Origin: Sphingomicrobium sediminis
Lineage (GTDB): Bacteria; Pseudomonadota; Alphaproteobacteria; Sphingomonadales; Sphingomonadaceae
Assembly: GCF_023805295.1 (NCBI RefSeq)
Contig: NZ_JAMSHT010000001.1
Location: 1,612,001 to 1,676,000 of the forward strand
Length of the DNA: 64,000 nucleotides
Direction: 5' to 3'
The stretch's first letter is position 1, and every line of letters begins with the position of its first letter. Under the pieces are notes generated by a model. The model was not told where the DNA came from. It made no database searches and saw only the letters and a program-made list of their open reading frames with translations. Shown one piece after another: positions 10,870 through 20,195 of this stretch. Both the position numbers and the translations under genes were made by a program.

Positions 10870-12600
10870 ATGAAGACGGATCATTTGCTTGCCTTCGCCG
10901 CCGGTGTCTCGCTGGCCCTGACCCCCACCGCCGCAACGCCGGCCTTGCCTGCAGCGATGTCCGCCAGCATGGCGCACCCCGAAGACGGTATTCATCCCAA
11001 CGTACGTTGCCGAACCGATGATCGCGGGCACGAAGTCATGATGATGGCCTCCGCGCCGCCCCCTTCGCCGCCGCCGCCGCCTGCACCACCGCCCCCTGTC
11101 ATGGCCTCGCCCAGCCGCATGGCGCCTGCGGACATGGCCATGACATCGCCGCGCCCGCAGGTCCTCCAGTACGAGCCGGTCCGCGACACCGAGCGCTACG
11201 AAGGCGAGGAAGTCTCCGACGTCATGCGCGTCGCCGACAGCCCCGTCTCGACCTTCTCGGCCGATGTCGACACGGCGAGCTATTCCAACGCCCGCCGTTT
11301 CCTGATGGATGGCAACATGCCGCCCTCGGCCTCGGTCCGCACCGAAGAGTTCCTCAACTATTTCCGCTACGATTATCCGCTGCCCGAAAACCGGCTCCAG
11401 CCCTTTTCGGTCAGCCTCGATAGCGCGATCACGCCTTGGAATATTGATACCCACCTGATGCGCGTCGGCATTCGTGGTTACGACCTGCCGCGCGCCGATC
11501 GACCGGTCGCCAACCTCACTTTCCTGATCGACGTGTCGGGGTCGATGTCGAGCGGGGACAAGATCGATCTCGTCCGCTACTCATTGAAGCAACTTGCCGA
11601 GCGGCTGCGTCCCGACGATCGCGTCTCGATCGTCGTCTATGCCGGCGCATCGGGCCTCGTCCTCGAACCCACTGCCGACAAGGATGCGGTGCATGCCGCG
11701 CTGGACTGCATGCGCGCAGGCGGGTCGACCGCCGGTGCCGCCGGCCTCGAACTCGCCTACCAGACCGCACGGTCGAGCTTTGTCGAGGGCGGGATCAACC
11801 GCGTCATCCTGGCCACCGATGGCGATTTCAATGTCGGTATCACCCAGGATGACCGCCTCACCGACTTCATCGAGGCGCAGCGCGACAGCGGCATCACGCT
11901 GACCGTGCTCGGCTATGGCCGCGGCAATCTCAATGACTCGATGATGGAAAAGCTGACCAATGCCGGCAACGGCAATTACGGCTATGTCGACAGCAAGATG
12001 GAGGCCGACAAGATCCTCGGCCAGGAATTATCCTCGACGCTGTTCACCATCGCCGGCGACGTCAAGTTCCAGGTTGAGTTCAACCCTGCCGTCATCGCCG
12101 AATATCGCCTTATCGGCTATGAAAATCGCGCGCTGGCCGAAGAGGATTTCGACAATGATGCGGTCGATGCCGGCGATATTGGCGCAGGCCACCAGGTCAC
12201 GGCCCTCTACGAGGTCGTGTTGGTCGGGCGCGAAGGCTGGCTGCCCGAACGCCGCTATGGCGAGGCATCGCCCCGCACGCCCGACTGGGGCGCGGAAGCC
12301 GCCTATGTGAAGCTGCGCTACAAGCTGCCGGGCGAAGACGAATCGCGCTTGCTGCAGCAGCCGTTGATGGCCAGCGAGCTACGCGCTGCCGCCGTGCCGG
12401 TCGGCGACTTCGCCTTCCAGGCCGCCGTCGCCGCCTTCGGACAGAAGCTGCGCGGCGACGAGATGCTCGCGCGCTTCAGCTACGGCCACATTCGCGGCCT
12501 CGCTGGCTCGCAACGCGGTGCCGATCCGTGGCGCCAGCAATTTGTCGAACTGGTAGCGCTTGCAAGTGACCAAGGGAGCATGCCAGACGGGGCCAAATGA
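10870..12600 (+). CDS. von Willebrand factor type A protein, YfbK/DUF3520 type
   Basis: The 576-residue protein begins with a signal-peptide-like hydrophobic stretch (about 5-30) and a proline-rich linker (about 63-76, runs of PPP). The N-terminal YfbK-like segment (TFSADVDTASYSNARRFL, TEEFLNYFRYDYP) is followed by a vWA domain whose metal-ion-dependent adhesion site is intact (D221-x-S223-x-S225). A DUF3520-type C-terminus (QVTALYEVVLVG...YVKLRYKLPG) ends it. Such proteins are exported and thought to mediate protein contacts at the envelope; the partner is unknown. The RBS is GGGAG. Its last codons overlap the next gene by ATGA, so a three-gene unit with the two small membrane proteins downstream is likely. 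Confidence 0.88.
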   Translation: MKTDHLLAFAAGVSLALTPTAATPALPAAMSASMAHPEDGIHPNVRCRTDDRGHEVMMMASAPPPSPPPPPAPPPPVMASPSRMAPADMAMTSPRPQVLQYEPVRDTERYEGEEVSDVMRVADSPVSTFSADVDTASYSNARRFLMDGNMPPSASVRTEEFLNYFRYDYPLPENRLQPFSVSLDSAITPWNIDTHLMRVGIRGYDLPRADRPVANLTFLIDVSGSMSSGDKIDLVRYSLKQLAERLRPDDRVSIVVYAGASGLVLEPTADKDAVHAALDCMRAGGSTAGAAGLELAYQTARSSFVEGGINRVILATDGDFNVGITQDDRLTDFIEAQRDSGITLTVLGYGRGNLNDSMMEKLTNAGNGNYGYVDSKMEADKILGQELSSTLFTIAGDVKFQVEFNPAVIAEYRLIGYENRALAEEDFDNDAVDAGDIGAGHQVTALYEVVLVGREGWLPERRYGEASPRTPDWGAEAAYVKLRYKLPGEDESRLLQQPLMASELRAAAVPVGDFAFQAAVAAFGQKLRGDEMLARFSYGHIRGLAGSQRGADPWRQQFVELVALASDQGSMPDGAK

Positions 12601-13037
12601 AGCCTCGCATCGCCCTCCTCCTCGGCATCCTGCTCACCATTACGACTGCTGCCCTGTGGCACGGTCCGGTTGGCAATGCCGGGGCGCGTATCGTTTCGGA
12701 AACCGAGACGGTCGCCCGCATCAATCTCGAATATTTCGAGATGGAAGAAATCACGCCCTTCATGGAGCGCGATCCGCTCGTCCGGCGCCTCTGGCTGACC
12801 GGCGAGGCCGACGATTTCCAGCGCCGGGAGCTCGCCCGCATTCTCAAGGGCATCGAGACGATCGAGGACGTGCAGTGGGTCCAGCCCGGCGTTCGTACGG
12901 TGCGCGGGGAACCTCTCCTGCCGCTGATCGTCGAGGCTGAGTTGCTGGGGCTTGCCGGCTTCGGCCTTGGACTCATTCTCGGATACGCGCTGGTCCGGTT
13001 GCGTCGGCGCCAGCGCGATCCCAACCGCTATATCTAA
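12597..13037 (+). CDS. Small membrane protein with BON-like segment
   Basis: The 146-residue protein starts in the ATGA overlap with the vWA gene. It has an N-terminal membrane anchor or signal (about 4-22), a periplasmic part, and a second transmembrane helix near 112-134 followed by a basic tail (RLRRRQRD). The middle segment LTGEADDFQRRELARIL...IEDVQWV has the rhythm of a BON domain, a lipid/envelope-binding fold. This is an inference from pattern only. Co-translation with the vWA protein suggests they act together at the cytoplasmic membrane. Confidence 0.7.
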   Translation: MKPRIALLLGILLTITTAALWHGPVGNAGARIVSETETVARINLEYFEMEEITPFMERDPLVRRLWLTGEADDFQRRELARILKGIETIEDVQWVQPGVRTVRGEPLLPLIVEAELLGLAGFGLGLILGYALVRLRRRQRDPNRYI

Positions 13038-13046
13038 GGGACAAAC

Positions 13047-13550
13047 ATGCAGACCCTGCTCGAACAATATTGGCCGGTCATCGTCGTCGCTGTCGTTATC
13101 GGCATCATCACCGCCTTCTTTCTTTTCCGCCCCAAGCAATCAGTGCGCCTCAGCGATGACACGCCGGCACGCCCGCACATGGCAGGCGTGGAGGATGGCC
13201 GGTCGAAGGAAGGCAAGACGGTCGTCGATGCCGGCGCTGCGGGGCTCAGCGACGAGCTCGGCCAGTTCATGCAGGCCGAGATTCACGAAGAGCTTCCCGG
13301 CGCGACTGGCGAACCCGACAACCTGCGGCAGCTGAAGGGCGTTGGCCCCAAGCTGGCGCAGACCCTGAACGGCATGGGTCTCGTGCGCTTCGAACAGATC
13401 GCCAAGCTTTCGCCGTCGCAGGTCGAAGCGATCGACAATCAGCTGGGCAGCTTCAAGGGCCGCCTCACGCGCGACAAGGTCGTCGAGCAAGCCGATTATC
13501 TCGCCCGCGGCGACGTCGACGGCTACGAAGCGAAGTTCGGCAAGCTCTAG
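13047..13550 (+). CDS. Membrane-anchored helix-hairpin-helix protein
   Basis: The 167-residue protein has one N-terminal transmembrane helix (about 8-28), a variable linker, and a C-terminal helix-hairpin-helix region (NLRQLKGVGPKLAQTLNGMGL...FEQIAKLS). This resembles the 'flap endonuclease-1-like' or NADH dehydrogenase subunit E-type HhH seen in many alphaproteobacterial small proteins. No nuclease active site is visible. It starts 9 nt after the preceding gene behind AAGGGA. Its TAG shares CTAG with the stop of the convergent CNNM gene. Confidence 0.75.
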   Translation: MQTLLEQYWPVIVVAVVIGIITAFFLFRPKQSVRLSDDTPARPHMAGVEDGRSKEGKTVVDAGAAGLSDELGQFMQAEIHEELPGATGEPDNLRQLKGVGPKLAQTLNGMGLVRFEQIAKLSPSQVEAIDNQLGSFKGRLTRDKVVEQADYLARGDVDGYEAKFGKL

Positions 13551-14884
13551 TCGGTCTTGGTGTCCGGCGCCGGCTTCTTGCGGCGCTTCTTCGAGCGGCT
13601 CGCGATCAGCTTGTCTATCTTGCGACCGTCCATGTCGACCACTTCGAAAATCCAGCCCTGGAAGGCGAACTTCTCGCCTTCTTCGGGCAGGCGCCGCAGC
13701 ACGTCGAGGGCAAGGCCCGCGGCGGTCGAATAATCGCGATCGTCGCTGAGCTTGATGCCGAGCTTCTCGACCAGCGTCTCCGCATTGGTCGCGCCCGAGA
13801 CGAGCCAGCTGCCATCCTCGCGCTGCTTGAGCGGCTCTTCTTCGTCCTCGTCGTTGCGGAACGTGCCCGCCAGCGCCGTGAGGATCGAGCCCGGCGTGAC
13901 GATGCCGTCGAGATGACCAAATTCGTCATGCACGAGCGCGAGCGGCACATCGGCCTCGCGCAGCACGTCGAGCGCGTCCATGGCATCCATCAAGTCGGGA
14001 ATGATCGGTGCCGGCCGCGCCAGCGCGGTGAGGTCCAGCGCATCGCCGTCAAGCATCGTGTCGAGCAGGTCGCGCGCCGAAACGATGCCGACAATATCGT
14101 CGATCGACCCATTGGCGACCGGCAGGCGGCTGTGCGGTGTATCGGCCAGTTCTTCGCGAATTTCCTGTGCCGTCGCCTTGGCCTCGAGCCAGTCAATCTC
14201 GGTGCGCGGCGTCATGATCTCGCGCACCGGGCGGTCGGCCAGACGCACCACCGAAGAAATGATCGCTCGCTCGGATTCCTCGAGCACGCCCGCCGTCTGG
14301 GCTTCGGCGACGACGAGGTGCAGTTCTTCGGCCGTGACCGACTGATCGCTCTCGCGCTTGAAGCCGAACAGGCGGAACAGCCCGCTCGAACTGGCATCGA
14401 GAATCCATACGAAGGGCGCAGTCAGCTTGGACAGGAAATGCATCGGCCGCGCCAGTACCGCAGCGATCGGCTCGGGATTACGGAGCGCCAATTGCTTGGG
14501 CACCAGTTCGCCGATGACGAGGCTGACATAGGTGGTGAGCACGATGACGAGGCCGAACCCGATGGCGTCGGCCGTATCGCCGGCAACGCCCAGCAATTCG
14601 ATCCGCTCGGCCACCGGCTGTCCGAACGTGGCGCCCGAATAGGCACCCGCCACGATCCCGATGAGGGTGATCCCGATCTGCACCGTGGAGAGGAAGCGTC
14701 CGGGATCGCTCGCCAGCTCGATAGCCCGCGCCGCGCCGGTCGATCCGCCATCCGCCAGTGAGCGCAACCGCGCTGTGCGCGCCGACACGATGGCGAGTTC
14801 GCTCATCGCCAGGACGCCATTGAGGCTGATCAGCGCGAGAAGGACGAGGACATCGAGCCAGGGAAAGGGGGAAGGTGCGTTCAT
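13547..14884 (-). CDS. CNNM/CorC-HlyC family integral membrane protein
   Basis: The 445-residue protein has the hemolysin C/CNNM architecture: a DUF21 membrane domain with about four helices (LVLLALISLNGVLAMSELAIV, then to about 180), a CBS-domain pair (ADRPVREIMTPRTEIDWL..., VSARDLLDTML...) and a C-terminal CorC_HlyC domain (DRDYSTAAGLALDVLRRLPEEGE). The family is tied to magnesium/cobalt efflux or ion homeostasis. The start at 14884 has GGAAG 8 nt upstream; upstream in-frame ATGs lack an RBS. The C-terminus is lysine-rich. mgtE lies elsewhere in the window and is not linked. Confidence 0.9.
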   Translation of the reverse strand: MNAPSPFPWLDVLVLLALISLNGVLAMSELAIVSARTARLRSLADGGSTGAARAIELASDPGRFLSTVQIGITLIGIVAGAYSGATFGQPVAERIELLGVAGDTADAIGFGLVIVLTTYVSLVIGELVPKQLALRNPEPIAAVLARPMHFLSKLTAPFVWILDASSSGLFRLFGFKRESDQSVTAEELHLVVAEAQTAGVLEESERAIISSVVRLADRPVREIMTPRTEIDWLEAKATAQEIREELADTPHSRLPVANGSIDDIVGIVSARDLLDTMLDGDALDLTALARPAPIIPDLMDAMDALDVLREADVPLALVHDEFGHLDGIVTPGSILTALAGTFRNDEDEEEPLKQREDGSWLVSGATNAETLVEKLGIKLSDDRDYSTAAGLALDVLRRLPEEGEKFAFQGWIFEVVDMDGRKIDKLIASRSKKRRKKPAPDTKTD

Positions 14885-15045
14885 TATGCTTGCTTCCATT
14901 CCCTTAGCCGCAAGCGCGGCAAGACGACAAGCATGCACGTTCAGCCGTGGGAAATATGCAGGGGTCCAGCGCTTTCCACGGAACCGAAACGACCCCAGCG
15001 GACTTGGCATGGGTGACAGTTCAGATTCCTCAGAGGGAGATATTC

Positions 15046-15735
15046 ATGCGTTACAAGAAGCAACTCACGGCGCTGGTCATTTGCGCCGGCATGGGCACGG
15101 CCGCCTGCACCACCGATGGTGTGACAGGCGAACGCCGTATTTCGACGGAAGCCGCGGTCGGCACCGGTGCCGGTGCCGTGCTCGGCTACCTGCTCGGCGA
15201 CCTTGTCGGCGGTCGCAATGACCGTACGGCCAAGATTATCGGTGCCGGTGTCGGTGCCGTCGCCGGTGGTGCGGTCGGTGCCTATATGGATCGTCAGGAA
15301 CAGAAAGCCCGCGCGGCCACCCAGGGCACCGGCGTCGACGTCGTGCGCGAAGGCGATAACCTGCTGCTGCGCATGCCCAACGAAGCGCTGACTTTTCCGG
15401 TCGACAGCGCATCGATCCAGCCGCAATATTATAACACCTTGAACGAGATCGCCTCGGTCCTAGTCGAATATGAATCGACCTATATCGACGTGCTCGGTCA
15501 CACCGATTCGACCGGTTCGGATGCCTACAACCAGCAGCTGTCGCAGCGTCGCGCCCAGTCGGTCGCCGACTATCTGGCCGGCCAGGGCGTTGCCCGCGCC
15601 CGCATGGCGACGCTCGGCTATGGCGAGACCCAGCCGATTGCAGACAACTCGACCGAATATGGTCGCTCGCAGAACCGCCGCGTGGAAATCCGCGTCGTGC
15701 CGGTGACGCAGGACGACGTGCAGGGCGGCTACTAA
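15046..15735 (+). CDS. OmpA family lipoprotein with glycine zipper
   Basis: The 229-residue protein has a lipoprotein signal with the lipidated Cys at about residue 21 (TAAC). A glycine-zipper segment follows (AVGTGAGAVLGYLLGDLVGG... AGVGAVAGGAVGAYM, about 37-80), then a C-terminal OmpA peptidoglycan-binding domain (IDVLGHTDSTGSDAYNQ.LS..RA.SVADYL...NRRVEI). It resembles YiaD-type proteins that tether the outer membrane to peptidoglycan. The start at 15046 has GAGGGAG upstream; the frame opens earlier but without an RBS. A terminator follows. Confidence 0.93.
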   Translation: MRYKKQLTALVICAGMGTAACTTDGVTGERRISTEAAVGTGAGAVLGYLLGDLVGGRNDRTAKIIGAGVGAVAGGAVGAYMDRQEQKARAATQGTGVDVVREGDNLLLRMPNEALTFPVDSASIQPQYYNTLNEIASVLVEYESTYIDVLGHTDSTGSDAYNQQLSQRRAQSVADYLAGQGVARARMATLGYGETQPIADNSTEYGRSQNRRVEIRVVPVTQDDVQGGY

Positions 15736-15767
15736 GCCAAGCTGACATCTCGTCGGAGATTGAGGAG

Positions 15768-15800
15768 CCCCCGGGCAGCGCATGCTGGCCGGGGGTTTTT
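15768..15800 (+). terminator. Rho-independent terminator of the OmpA lipoprotein gene
   Basis: Stem CCCCCGG ... CCGGGGG with an inner CAGC/GCTG pairing, then TTTTT. Its T-run touches the stop of the convergent tadA gene. Confidence 0.88.
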
Positions 15801-16261
15801 CATGTCCGGCGCGCCGCGAAAAAGTCGCGAAGCTGCGCGGCGGCGTCCTCTTCCCCCATCCCGCTCATGATATCGGGACGGTGATGGCAGGTCGGCTGCG
15901 TATAGAGACGCGGCCCGTGCAGGACGGCGCCTCCTTTTGGGTCTTCGGCCGCAAAATAGAGCTTGGAAATCCGCGCCAGCGAGATCGCACCGGCACACAT
16001 GGCGCAAGGCTCGAGGCTGACCCACAGGCTGCACCCGTCAAGCCGCTCGCTACCGAGCTCGGCGGCCGCCGCACGCAAGGCAATGATCTCGGCATGACCG
16101 CTGGGATCGCGGTTCCGCCGCATCCGATTTTCGCCCTCGCCGATCGTCTTGCCGGCCGCGTCGACCACGACTGCGCCGACGGGCACCTCGCCCGCCTCGG
16201 CTGCAGCGGCAGCCAAATCGAGCGCACGGCGCATCGGGTCGGGAAGTGGAAATCGGGTCAT
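15800..16261 (-). CDS. tadA: tRNA-specific adenosine deaminase / nucleoside deaminase
   Basis: The 153-residue protein carries the zinc deaminase motifs: H56-A-E58 and P85-C86-x-x-C89 (PCAMC). It converts A34 to inosine in tRNA-Arg(ACG), an essential wobble modification. The length and the PVGAVVVD, ISRLYF-like (ISKLYFAAEDPKGGA) and N-terminal helices fit TadA better than guanine or cytosine deaminases, but a broader purine deaminase cannot be excluded. A small gene with a membrane anchor lies 35 nt upstream on the same strand. Confidence 0.88.
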   Translation of the reverse strand: MTRFPLPDPMRRALDLAAAAAEAGEVPVGAVVVDAAGKTIGEGENRMRRNRDPSGHAEIIALRAAAAELGSERLDGCSLWVSLEPCAMCAGAISLARISKLYFAAEDPKGGAVLHGPRLYTQPTCHHRPDIMSGMGEEDAAAQLRDFFAARRT

Positions 16262-16296
16262 GGTCCCAACGCAGCTACTGCGTCAGGGCCCGCCTG

Positions 16297-16590
16297 TCAC
16301 GGGGCTGTGACCGCGGGCTCCTCGTCTTGATCTTCGTCGGTCGGCATGTCGTTGGATGACTGTTCGGATGACGCCGACGGGGAGCCGTCGCTTTTGTCGC
16401 CGGGAGAAACGGTCCCTGCTTCGACTGCAAAACGATCGTCACCTTCCTGCATGCGATCGATATCCTCCTCGACAGCGCGGCTGGCCTCCTCGCCGTCCTT
16501 TACGCCGGGCGCAGGATCGACAACGCCCGTTGCCAAGGCCAATCCCACGACTGCTATCAGCAGAATCAGAATCGCCAGCAACGCGCGCAA
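16297..16590 (-). CDS. Small membrane-anchored acidic protein, unrecognised
   Basis: The 97-residue frame starts at a TTG with a very good Shine-Dalgarno (AGGAGG, 5 nt away), which is the main reason to call it a gene. It has a hydrophobic N-terminal anchor (ALLAILILLIAVVGLALATG, about 3-22) and a strongly acidic, Ser/Glu/Asp-rich, probably disordered tail. No family is recognised. It is transcribed toward tadA with a 35-nt gap, and divergently from rpmB. Confidence 0.6.
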   Translation of the reverse strand: MRALLAILILLIAVVGLALATGVVDPAPGVKDGEEASRAVEEDIDRMQEGDDRFAVEAGTVSPGDKSDGSPSASSEQSSNDMPTDEDQDEEPAVTAP

Positions 16591-16702
16591 TGTTTCCTCC
16601 TATCGGGTAATTGTGACACCCGCCCCACCGGGTGATGTGGCAGGATAACGCGCCAACATATGTCGGGTTGCCGACGTTACGGTGCTTTAACGTGCGAATC
16701 GG

Positions 16703-16731
16703 TTGACCTGTCGTGGGTTAGCGGTTAGTTG
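16703..16731 (+). promoter_or_regulatory. Predicted sigma70-type promoter of rpmB
   Basis: TTGACC, a 17-nt spacer, and TAGTTG lie about 55 nt before the rpmB start. The -35 is strong and the -10 moderate. Confidence 0.45.
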
Positions 16732-16786
16732 GACGCGCTTTCAGAGGGTCCTTCGGTGGATTCTCCAAGACCACAGGATAGAAATT

Positions 16787-17077
16787 ATGTCGCGCGTCTG
16801 CGAACTGACCGGCAAGGGCCGGCTGGTGGGCAACAATGTTAGCCACGCCAACAACAAGACCAAGCGGGTCTTTCTGCCCAACCTGCAGAATGTCACGCTG
16901 CTGAGCGAAACCCTCGACCGTCGCGTCAAGCTGCGCGTGTCGACCAACGGTCTGCGTTCGGTCGAACATGTCGGCGGCCTCGACAATTGGCTGCTCAAGA
17001 CCAGCGACGACAAGCTCTCCGCCAAGGCTGCCAAGCTGAAGCGCGAAGTTGCGAAGGCCAAGGCCGCGCAGGCCTAA
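16787..17077 (+). CDS. rpmB: 50S ribosomal protein L28
   Basis: The 96-residue protein begins [24 protein letters not shown], the diagnostic L28 N-terminus, and ends with the alphaproteobacterial extended lysine/alanine-rich helix. The start at 16787 is set by homology and by AGGA upstream; the frame is open further upstream only by chance. rpmG is not adjacent. Its stop lies 6 nt from the stop of the convergent gene. Confidence 0.97.
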   Translation: MSRVCELTGKGRLVGNNVSHANNKTKRVFLPNLQNVTLLSETLDRRVKLRVSTNGLRSVEHVGGLDNWLLKTSDDKLSAKAAKLKREVAKAKAAQA

Positions 17078-17083
17078 GCCGGC

Positions 17084-18010
17084 TTAATCGCTCGACAGGC
17101 CCTCGGGCCATCCATCAGGCGCGACGTCGAACCGGACCAGCAGGCTCCGGAGCGGCGCGCGCCTGTTGTCGTCGGTGACGACCCAGACTTCATAGCCGCC
17201 ACCCGCTTTGGCGCGCACTGCCAGGCCTTCCGCATTGTCGAACCGGCCGAGCGGCAGTGGCTGTAACTCGCTCACTTCGACGGCATCCTCACCGACATCG
17301 GCAGCGGCCACGAAGGCGCGCATTCCAAACAATCCGAACTGCCGCAGCAACAATAAAGGCTGGTCGCTGCCAGGCCATCGCGCTGCGCCCGTCACGCTGT
17401 ATCGCGCGCCACGGACTTCCAACTCGCGCGGTTCGTTTTCCAGCGACAGCGCGACATCGCCAAGCTCGCCGAATGCGATGGCGGGGTCGCCCGCAAGCAG
17501 CGCCTCGACCCCACGATTGCGTTTGAAGAGGTTGGCAATTCTCACATCCGATTCTAGCGCGCCGTCCGCTCGATAATCAGCGACACGATGGTCGCCTTCG
17601 AAGGCGATGCGGAGCCTGTCCCCATCAACAAGGATGGCCTCGGAATCACGGGACAGAGGTTCTGGCATCAACACGAGCGGCCGCAACTCAAGCGATTCGG
17701 CATGAGGCCCGGGCGGCGTGAAGCGATGGACCACCCCGCTGTCGGACAGCGTCACCAAATTCTCGCCATCGAATTCGAGCCCGGAAAAGCCGCCCATCCA
17801 CCAGCCGCCGCGCTCGATCTGCCAGGCCGCGCCGACAGTCCAACCACTCGGTAAGTCGCCCTCGATCGATACCGAACGTAGCGACACCTGCTCGACCGGC
17901 TCGGGCAATGGCGTTGCCGGGCGGACATGGTTTCGGTGTGCATAGGTGATCGTCGCCGCGAGCAAGACGGACAGCGCGACGCGCTCCAGATTCATGAACC
18001 AATGCTGCAT
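17084..18010 (-). CDS. Esterase-like activity of phytase family protein
   Basis: The 308-residue protein has an N-terminal signal/anchor (about 8-24) and the pattern of the phytase-like beta-propeller family: GGFSGLEFDGENLVTLSDSG, SRDSEAILVDG, RFDNAEGLAV, WVVTDDN. Members are exported and are annotated as having esterase-like activity; the true substrate is unknown. The start is uncertain: ATG at 18010 or ATG at 17995, neither with a good RBS. It precedes no same-strand partner closer than rpmB, which is convergent. Confidence 0.82.
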   Translation of the reverse strand: MQHWFMNLERVALSVLLAATITYAHRNHVRPATPLPEPVEQVSLRSVSIEGDLPSGWTVGAAWQIERGGWWMGGFSGLEFDGENLVTLSDSGVVHRFTPPGPHAESLELRPLVLMPEPLSRDSEAILVDGDRLRIAFEGDHRVADYRADGALESDVRIANLFKRNRGVEALLAGDPAIAFGELGDVALSLENEPRELEVRGARYSVTGAARWPGSDQPLLLLRQFGLFGMRAFVAAADVGEDAVEVSELQPLPLGRFDNAEGLAVRAKAGGGYEVWVVTDDNRRAPLRSLLVRFDVAPDGWPEGLSSD

Positions 18011-18059
18011 GTATTATTCAGTTTCGATTGAGAACCGTTCTGGCATAAGCATTTGCATA

Positions 18060-18153
18060 GACAGGGTTTTCCCCTTTTCCCTGTCCCAAAATTCCCTCGC
18101 GTCGCGTAACGAGGGAGGCCCGGCAGGACCCGTTCCTGTCGGGCCATCTTTTT
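18060..18153 (+). ncRNA. Possible small RNA ending in an orphan plus-strand terminator
   Basis: Between two minus-strand genes the plus strand can fold into three consecutive hairpins: GACAGGG/CCCTGTC (18060-18085), TCCCTCG/CGAGGGA (18093-18116), and a 12-bp stem at 18117-18145 followed by TTTTT. The last is a textbook terminator for plus-strand transcription, yet the nearest upstream plus-strand gene is rpmB, 1 kb away. No convincing promoter is seen, so the 5' end is unknown. Confidence 0.3.
18117..18153 (+). terminator. Rho-independent terminator without an upstream gene
   Basis: GGCCCGGCAGGA pairs with TCCTGTCGGGCC (one G-U), loop CCCGT, followed by ATCTTTTTA. Read on the minus strand there is no T-run after the stem, so it is not a good terminator for cobT. 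Confidence 0.75.
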
Positions 18154-19975
18154 ATCGGATATCGGTGTCGAACAAGGCTGCCAACTGTTCGATCAGCACG
18201 CCGCCCAATTGTTCGGCATCCATAATCGTCACGGCCTTCTGGTAATAACGCGTCACGTCATGCCCGATCCCGATGGCAGCCAGCTCTACCGGCGATTTGG
18301 TTTCGATCCAGTCAATGACCTGCCGCAAATGGCGCTCGAGATAGGTGCCGCCATTGGCCGAACCGGTCGAATCGTCGACCGGCGCGCCATCCGAAATGAC
18401 CATCAGGATGCGTCGCTCCTCGGGCCGCGCGAGCAGCCGTTGGTGCGCCCAGATCAGCGCCTCGCCGTCGATATTCTCCTTGAGCAGCCCTTCGCGCATC
18501 ATCAGGCCCAGTGGCCGGCGCGCATGGCGATAAGGTTCATCGGCTTTCTTGTAGATGATGTGACGCAGGTCGTTGAGCCGCCCCGGATTGGCCGGGCAGC
18601 CCGCCGCCCGCCAATCCTCGCGCGACAACCCGCCCTTCCAAGCGCGCGTCGTGAAGCCGAGGATTTCGGTCTTCACCCCGCACCGTTCCAGCGTGCGCGT
18701 CATGATGTCGGCGCAGATCGCTGCAATCGAAATCGGCCGTCCGCGCATCGAGCCCGAATTGTCGATTAGCAGGCTGACGACAGTGTCCTTGAATTCGGTA
18801 TCGGTCTCGATCTTGTAGGACAGGCTGTGGGTCGGCGAGACGACGACGCGGGCAAGGCGCGCGGCGTCGAGCATTCCCTCTTCCTGGTCGAAGGCCCAGC
18901 TGCGCTGCTGCTGCGCCATGAGGCGGCGCTGCAAGCGGTTGGCGAGCCGGGTGACGACGCCCGCAAGACCGGACATCTGGTTGTCGAGGTAGGCGCGCAG
19001 GCGATCCAGCTCGTCGGCGTCGCACAACTCCTCGGCATGGATGATCTCGTCATGACTGTCGGTGAAGACGCGATAACCGGCACTCGGCGCGTCGGCCCAG
19101 TCGGGTCGGGCGCCCTGGCGCGGCTGCTGCCCGTCTTCCATGTCCTCGCCGCCATCGGGCGGGGCATCGCTGTCATCGGGATCGCCGCCGGATTGCTCGT
19201 CGCCTTCACTTTCCTCGCCGCGCTGGTCGGCCTCGTCGTCGTCCGCGCCCGAATCCTCGTCCTCGCCTTCATCTTCGGACTGGTCCTCGTCGGCATCCTC
19301 GTCGCCATCATCCTCGGCGTCCTCGGGATCTTCGGCCTCGCCATCTTCCTCGCCGAGATCGAATTCGAGATCGTGGAGGATCTTGCGGACGAGTGCGGCA
19401 AAGGCCTGCTGGTCGTCGATCGCATCGATGAGAGCGTCCAAGTTCTCGCCCGCCTTGCCTTCGACATGCTTGCGCACGAGTTCGACGCCCTTGGCGCCGC
19501 TTTCGGGCACGGGCTTTCCGGTTAGCCGCTCACGCACCATCAGCCCGACAGCGACCTCTAGCGGCACCTCTTCCTTGGTGCGTGCGCGGGCGATCGCGCT
19601 GGTCCGCGTGCGCGCCGAGACATGAGCGTCGAGATTGTCGGCGACGCCAGGAAATTCGCGCGTACCCAGCGCCTCGACCCGCGCCGTCTCGATCGCGTCG
19701 TAAAGCGCGCGTGCTTCGATATCGCCGGGCGCGGTCGCGGCATGCACCGCCTGGTCGTGAAAGCGCTTCTTGAGCGCCATCGCATCGGCTGCCCCGCGCG
19801 CTTCGGCCACCAGCCGCGGCGCCATGTCGCGGCCGGGCGAGGGCACCTTGCCCGGCGCTGCATCGGGGCGGCCATGATCGGCAAAGGCGATCTCAAGCGC
19901 TTCATCGCGCGCCAAGGCACGCGCAGCGCCGACGAGCGCGCGGCGGAATTTGTCGAGTTGGTCGGTATCGGCCAT
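18152..19975 (-). CDS. cobT: Cobaltochelatase subunit CobT (AAA-partner vWA protein)
   Basis: The 607-residue protein has an N-terminal CobT domain ([19 protein letters not shown]...), a central stretch of about 75 residues that is almost wholly Asp/Glu/Ser, and a C-terminal vWA domain with an intact metal site ([13 protein letters not shown]). CobT with CobS forms the ATPase chaperone that inserts Co into hydrogenobyrinic acid together with CobN. The start at 19975 gives the family N-terminus; an upstream ATG at 20011 is less likely. No cobN or other cobalamin genes are in the window, and the pair may serve another metal- or chaperone-linked role. cobS lies upstream but is separated by an opposite-strand protease gene. 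Confidence 0.92.
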   Translation of the reverse strand: MADTDQLDKFRRALVGAARALARDEALEIAFADHGRPDAAPGKVPSPGRDMAPRLVAEARGAADAMALKKRFHDQAVHAATAPGDIEARALYDAIETARVEALGTREFPGVADNLDAHVSARTRTSAIARARTKEEVPLEVAVGLMVRERLTGKPVPESGAKGVELVRKHVEGKAGENLDALIDAIDDQQAFAALVRKILHDLEFDLGEEDGEAEDPEDAEDDGDEDADEDQSEDEGEDEDSGADDDEADQRGEESEGDEQSGGDPDDSDAPPDGGEDMEDGQQPRQGARPDWADAPSAGYRVFTDSHDEIIHAEELCDADELDRLRAYLDNQMSGLAGVVTRLANRLQRRLMAQQQRSWAFDQEEGMLDAARLARVVVSPTHSLSYKIETDTEFKDTVVSLLIDNSGSMRGRPISIAAICADIMTRTLERCGVKTEILGFTTRAWKGGLSREDWRAAGCPANPGRLNDLRHIIYKKADEPYRHARRPLGLMMREGLLKENIDGEALIWAHQRLLARPEERRILMVISDGAPVDDSTGSANGGTYLERHLRQVIDWIETKSPVELAAIGIGHDVTRYYQKAVTIMDAEQLGGVLIEQLAALFDTDIR

Positions 19976-20195
19976 TGCCGTCCATGTGGCCGTGGCAGCG
20001 GGCGAAATCAATCTGTCCCGAATCCGGTCACGCTGTCCGAAATCGGGAAAACTCTTCTAAATGTCGGGCAGGCAACGCGAAATCGTGTTCTTCCGGACAC
20101 GCTCTCGCGCCGAAGCTGCAAACATGGTTACTAAATTCCTACCCAAACTTGACGAAAGCCGAATTCCGCCGCCACGCTGCGAATCACAAGAGGGG

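Noticed and set aside
14945..14981. Inverted repeat CCGTGG...CCACGG before the OmpA lipoprotein gene
   Set aside because: Arms differ by one base and the loop is long; no convincing regulatory role.
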